A stretch of DNA of 8,028 bases from an uncultured Lachnospiraceae bacterium (GTDB lineage Bacteria; Bacillota; Clostridia; Lachnospirales; Lachnospiraceae), in NCBI GenBank assembly GCA_910585255.1, contig CAJUEI010000079.1:1-8028 (forward strand), written 5' to 3'. The translations under genes and the position numbers were made by a program. Below, one piece after another: positions 5,007 to 8,028 of this stretch. The number at the start of each line of letters is the position of its first letter. The stretch's first letter is position 1. The notes beneath the pieces were generated by a model, which worked only from the letters and a program-made list of their open reading frames with translations, was not told the DNA's origin and searched no databases.

Positions 5007-8000
5007 TTTTGAATTTGTATTGGCAATTATAGTAGAATCGTTGTCGTCTTCAGAATCACTATCCTCCTTTGAATCAGTTTCGCTATCCTCTTTATCTGCT
5101 CCAGAGTGATTTCCATTATTATCCTTATCATCATCAGAAGGTTTTGAATCTATTGCAGGTTTATCAATAATTTCATCACCAAGTGCTGTATCATAATTCG
5201 CTTCGATTACTTCACCATCTGAACTTAATGCATACACGGATTTATCTTTCCCTACCCCTTCTTCTAAATTACCAGTATACACTTTTCCTTTTTCTAATGG
5301 TAAATTGTCAAAATAAACGGTTCGAAGTAATGTTGGATTTTCTCCTTCTTCATATTCTTCTATAATATAATCCATACTTCCAGTATTATTTCCTACTAAT
5401 TTAATAGAAAAATTCTCATCTGGAAGATAAACACTTTTTGTATCACCATTTACCGATAAATAAGAACCCATATTATAGATTTCATAAGAGGAATCAATCT
5501 GGTCATCTTTCACTACACCTTTTAATTCACCATTATAATACAAATAGATATCTACAGGACATTTTATGGTTAATTTCTTTGTTATAAATTTTTTGCTTGC
5601 TCCTTTTATTGCTCCTATATAATCACTTTCTTCATGCCATACAATCGCTTTTATTTTTTCTTTTGTTATTTCAAATGCACACGACATCGCATAGCGTTCC
5701 AAATCATTATCGATAGAATCCAAAAAATCATCCAATACTTCATCTAAAGTCGATGAAACAATTTTCATATCTTCTTCGATTGCTTCCTTCATATCTTCTT
5801 TGACCTGTTTAATCGCTTCGTTCATCTCATTTTGCAAAGTCTGTAAATCGGCTTTTGCATCTACATAAAGAATACCATCAGAAACCCCTTTCATATTTTC
5901 TTTATCAAGTAATTCCCAATCAATACGGCTTAAAGAACCCTCTAAAAGCATATCTAAATAATTTTGAAAGGCATCACCAATATCATTATATTTTACAGAA
6001 AATTTAAATCTTCTTGTTCCCTTATTCGGATATTGCCTATTATTAATCACAATCGGAACAATAATACTACTTTCTATTACAGAATTACTTTCCTTATAAG
6101 TATCAAATAACATTCTCTTTACTTCAATATCGATATCATCATCTGTAATAACACAAATCCATTGTGCCAAAACTGCATTTAATTGATCGCATTGATCTTT
6201 TGTAAGCAAACTTCCAAATGGTGGTGAAATAAGTTGTTGTTTTGCAGATAGTTCAATTACCTTCTGTATCTCTTTCTTTGTTTCATTTGATAATTTAGAA
6301 CTTTTATCCAAATTGGCAATTGTAAACGATTTTTCTGTCGTTATTTTATTATTTTCTGTTTCTACTGTACAAGTTATCTGCTCTCTATTTTTTTCCAAAG
6401 CTGGATCATAAAATGTACCCACTCGAATAAAACCTGTTCCAGTCCAGCTCTCATCTACATGCAATACAATAGGCTTAGAAGTATCGACAACCCCTTCTTT
6501 CCACCAGCCAAAATTAAAATTCGTTGGTTCAGAAATAATAACCTGATTTATAGTCCTAGCTAATGACTTATCATTCTTTAATTCTTCTGATTTCACTGTT
6601 ACACTTGGTACATTCTGTATTGTAATTCGGAAAGGAATCTCAAAATCCGCTTTTGATTGATAGGTAATTTTATCATAAGAATACTTTCCTTCACTATAAA
6701 AAATATCATCTCCATTGAGCATTTCCAAAGTAACTTTTAAAGAAGTAGAAAATTCTTTTAAATTGGTTAATTCTACTCCACCTTCCATAGAGGTACGCAA
6801 AGTAAAAGTCACCCATTTACCAATCAATTCATTGATAGAAATCGTAACATCTTCTGCAACTACATAGGAAGAACCATCCTCAAAATATACCGTATTAGTG
6901 AATACATCATAGTTTTGTAACTTTTTCACATTTTCTGTATTATAATTTTCAGGAGTAATTCTATAGATTACTTCTCCCAAAAATTCATATGTAACTTTAT
7001 GATTAAGCCATAAATCAATCGCTGCTAAAAATGAAAGATCAATAAAATCTGTATCATAGGTTTTTCCATCAATGGTAATTTGTTTTGTCAATCCATTCCA
7101 TTTTTCAAACGTTCCTGTTTTTTGTTCCAATACATTCATTCTCACCATAACATCTTCATACAAATAGTAAATACAAGCACGATTTAAATAAAAATCTGGC
7201 ATAAGTACTTCAAAACTTGTTTGATAAGAAGTATTATCAATCTCTATCATATAAGAACTGGCAGATGTTATTTCTCCCACTTTTCTCACTAAAGGCTTGA
7301 TCCACAATAAATTTCCATTATCATCTATTTCTACTAATGCGTAGGTATGTAATAACTCATTGAAAGAATCAAAAAATGACAAATCCGTTACTTCTGTGAT
7401 TTTTGCTGAATAAATTGTGCCCGGTACATTAAGTGGAATTTCTCCGAAAATAATCTGTTGTGCTTCTTCCTCACAACGGTTTATATAAAGAACTTTTCCT
7501 TCAATATCTGCAGGTATATCACTAGAATAAATTATTTTATAAGGAATATTTTGCTCCTTTGCATATGTTTCAGCATAAGAACCAGCATAACAATAAATAG
7601 TTAAAGAACTACATCCTCTAAAAGCTTCTTCACTTATACTTGTAACACTATTGGGTAGCTTTATACTTGTTAAAGAACTACATCCAGAAAAAAAATCCCA
7701 ACCGATTCTAGTAATACTATTGGGTAGCTCTATACTCGTTAAAGAACTGCATCCAGAAAAAACACCCCAACCGATGATAGTAATACTATTGGGTAGCTCT
7801 ATACTCGTTAAAGAACTACATCCAGAAAAAACTTCATGATCGATAATAGTAACACTATTAGGTAATTCTATACTCGTTAAAGAACTACATCCTTCAAAAG
7901 CACCCCAGCCGATGCTAGTAATACTATTGGGTAACTCTATACTCGTTAAAGAACTACATCCAGAAAAAACATACCCACCGATGCTAGTAATACTATTGGG

Positions 8001-8028
8001 TAGCTCTATACTCGTTAAAGAACTACAT
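4566..8028 (-). CDS. LRR / cell-wall-binding surface protein, 5' end outside window
   Basis: The frame is open without a stop from the right edge (first complete codon TGT at 8025-8027) to the TAA at 4566: 1153 residues, N-terminus missing. An apparent start at 7382 is an internal TTG with no ribosome binding site. Numbering from the edge: residues 1-142 are tandem 23-residue BspA-like leucine-rich repeats, closed by the usual CYAGSYAETYAKEQNIPYK cap (to about 168). Residues 170-720 are beta-rich and unidentified. About 722-780 is a Glu/Lys coiled coil (NEMNEAIKQVKEDMKEAIEE). About 820 begins IKCPVDIYLYYNGELKG, a small extracellular domain seen in Lachnospiraceae wall proteins. About 951-1006 is an Asp/Glu/Ser/Asn linker. 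1009-1153 are aromatic cell-wall-binding repeats. It is a cell-surface protein, likely an adhesin or wall component; the signal peptide must lie beyond the edge. The ligand is unknown. Confidence 0.85.
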   Translation of the reverse strand, partial: CSSLTSIELPNSITSIGGYVFSGCSSLTSIELPNSITSIGWGAFEGCSSLTSIELPNSVTIIDHEVFSGCSSLTSIELPNSITIIGWGVFSGCSSLTSIELPNSITRIGWDFFSGCSSLTSIKLPNSVTSISEEAFRGCSSLTIYCYAGSYAETYAKEQNIPYKIIYSSDIPADIEGKVLYINRCEEEAQQIIFGEIPLNVPGTIYSAKITEVTDLSFFDSFNELLHTYALVEIDDNGNLLWIKPLVRKVGEITSASSYMIEIDNTSYQTSFEVLMPDFYLNRACIYYLYEDVMVRMNVLEQKTGTFEKWNGLTKQITIDGKTYDTDFIDLSFLAAIDLWLNHKVTYEFLGEVIYRITPENYNTENVKKLQNYDVFTNTVYFEDGSSYVVAEDVTISINELIGKWVTFTLRTSMEGGVELTNLKEFSTSLKVTLEMLNGDDIFYSEGKYSYDKITYQSKADFEIPFRITIQNVPSVTVKSEELKNDKSLARTINQVIISEPTNFNFGWWKEGVVDTSKPIVLHVDESWTGTGFIRVGTFYDPALEKNREQITCTVETENNKITTEKSFTIANLDKSSKLSNETKKEIQKVIELSAKQQLISPPFGSLLTKDQCDQLNAVLAQWICVITDDDIDIEVKRMLFDTYKESNSVIESSIIVPIVINNRQYPNKGTRRFKFSVKYNDIGDAFQNYLDMLLEGSLSRIDWELLDKENMKGVSDGILYVDAKADLQTLQNEMNEAIKQVKEDMKEAIEEDMKIVSSTLDEVLDDFLDSIDNDLERYAMSCAFEITKEKIKAIVWHEESDYIGAIKGASKKFITKKLTIKCPVDIYLYYNGELKGVVKDDQIDSSYEIYNMGSYLSVNGDTKSVYLPDENFSIKLVGNNTGSMDYIIEEYEEGENPTLLRTVYFDNLPLEKGKVYTGNLEEGVGKDKSVYALSSDGEVIEANYDTALGDEIIDKPAIDSKPSDDDKDNNGNHSGADKEDSETDSKEDSDSEDDNDSTIIANTNSKLNKSGSWIKDQIGWWYQNADNSYPANKWQFIDNKWYFFNKAGYMVTGWILSNNKWYYLGTDGAMVENSWILYKEKWYFLKGGNGDMATGWILWKNQWYYLNPDGAMKTGWFLDKDIWYYLNKNGDMAVSCTTPDGYQVDKNGAWIK
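7602..8028 (-). repeat. 69-bp tandem repeats encoding BspA-type leucine-rich repeats
   Basis: Seven copies at an exact 69-bp period, marked by TAAAGAACTACATCC on the plus strand starting at 7602, 7671, 7740, 7809, 7878, 7947 and 8016 (cut by the edge). Each unit encodes CSSLTSIELPNSITSIGxxxFSG. The first ~17 codons are almost invariant, while the block after the second SI varies: GGYVFS, GWGAFE, DHEVFS, GWGVFS, GWDFFS, SEEAFR in order from the edge. The last unit (7602-7616) changes into the C-terminal cap. The near-identity of the DNA points to recent duplication or gene conversion. Confidence 0.9.

Noticed and set aside
5183..5365. 60-aa plus-strand frame
   Set aside because: Wholly inside the LRR/wall-binding gene on the opposite strand, without a start signal.
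7380..7382. TTG as start of the large surface protein
   Set aside because: No ribosome binding site precedes it, no signal peptide follows it, and the frame is open upstream through the LRR repeats.
7651..7839. 62-aa plus-strand repetitive frame
   Set aside because: Its internal repeats only mirror the 69-bp LRR units read on the other strand.
7602..8028. CRISPR array
   Set aside because: Units are directly abutting 69-bp coding repeats with an open frame; there are no distinct spacers and no cas genes.
7602..8028. Diversity-generating retroelement variable region
   Set aside because: Variation is not concentrated at positions matching template adenines in any way I can see, and there is no reverse transcriptase or template repeat in the window.

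Overview
This is a low-GC Firmicutes window, most likely from a gut Clostridia/Lachnospiraceae genome. That placement is inferred from AGGAGG-type ribosome binding sites, AT-rich intergenic DNA, aromatic cell-wall-binding repeats, BspA-type leucine-rich repeats and an Rpn-family remnant. No rRNA, tRNA, CRISPR array or complete insertion sequence was seen.

Left part (1-1500), probable remains of a prophage or integrative element, all genes on the minus strand. A 30-residue holin-like toxin gene at 343-435 is too short for a normal ORF scan. It has its own extended -10 promoter, a 5' leader with two hairpins (one terminator-like, one pairing with the Shine-Dalgarno) and a convergent plus-strand promoter plus hairpin that look like an antisense antitoxin RNA. 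Together these read as a type I toxin-antitoxin locus. Upstream lie three small genes of unknown function: 113 aa (592-933), 46 aa (1066-1206) and 73 aa with a GTG start (1250-1471). A 14-bp direct repeat flanks a candidate promoter in front of the 113-aa gene.

Middle (1500-2460), a graveyard. A minus-strand fragment of a phage/plasmid (P4/D5-type) primase abuts a plus-strand C-terminal fragment of an Rpn-family (recombination-promoting nuclease) protein. A strong bidirectional terminator follows at 2233-2264, then a small decayed coding remnant with an in-frame stop.

Right part (2465-8028), two secreted surface proteins on the minus strand. The 588-aa protein has a signal peptide, N-terminal cell-wall-binding repeats and a large extracellular domain that is probably beta-propeller-like. 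The second frame is open from the right edge down to 4566 (1153 residues in the window, 5' end missing). In order it contains tandem 23-residue BspA-like leucine-rich repeats encoded by near-identical 69-bp DNA units, a long unknown extracellular region, a coiled coil, an acidic linker and C-terminal cell-wall-binding repeats. A perfect 16-bp hairpin and a separate promoter sit between them, so they are probably independent transcription units. The LRR tract, with variation confined to a few codons per unit, and the multi-layered toxin leader are the parts most worth a second look.
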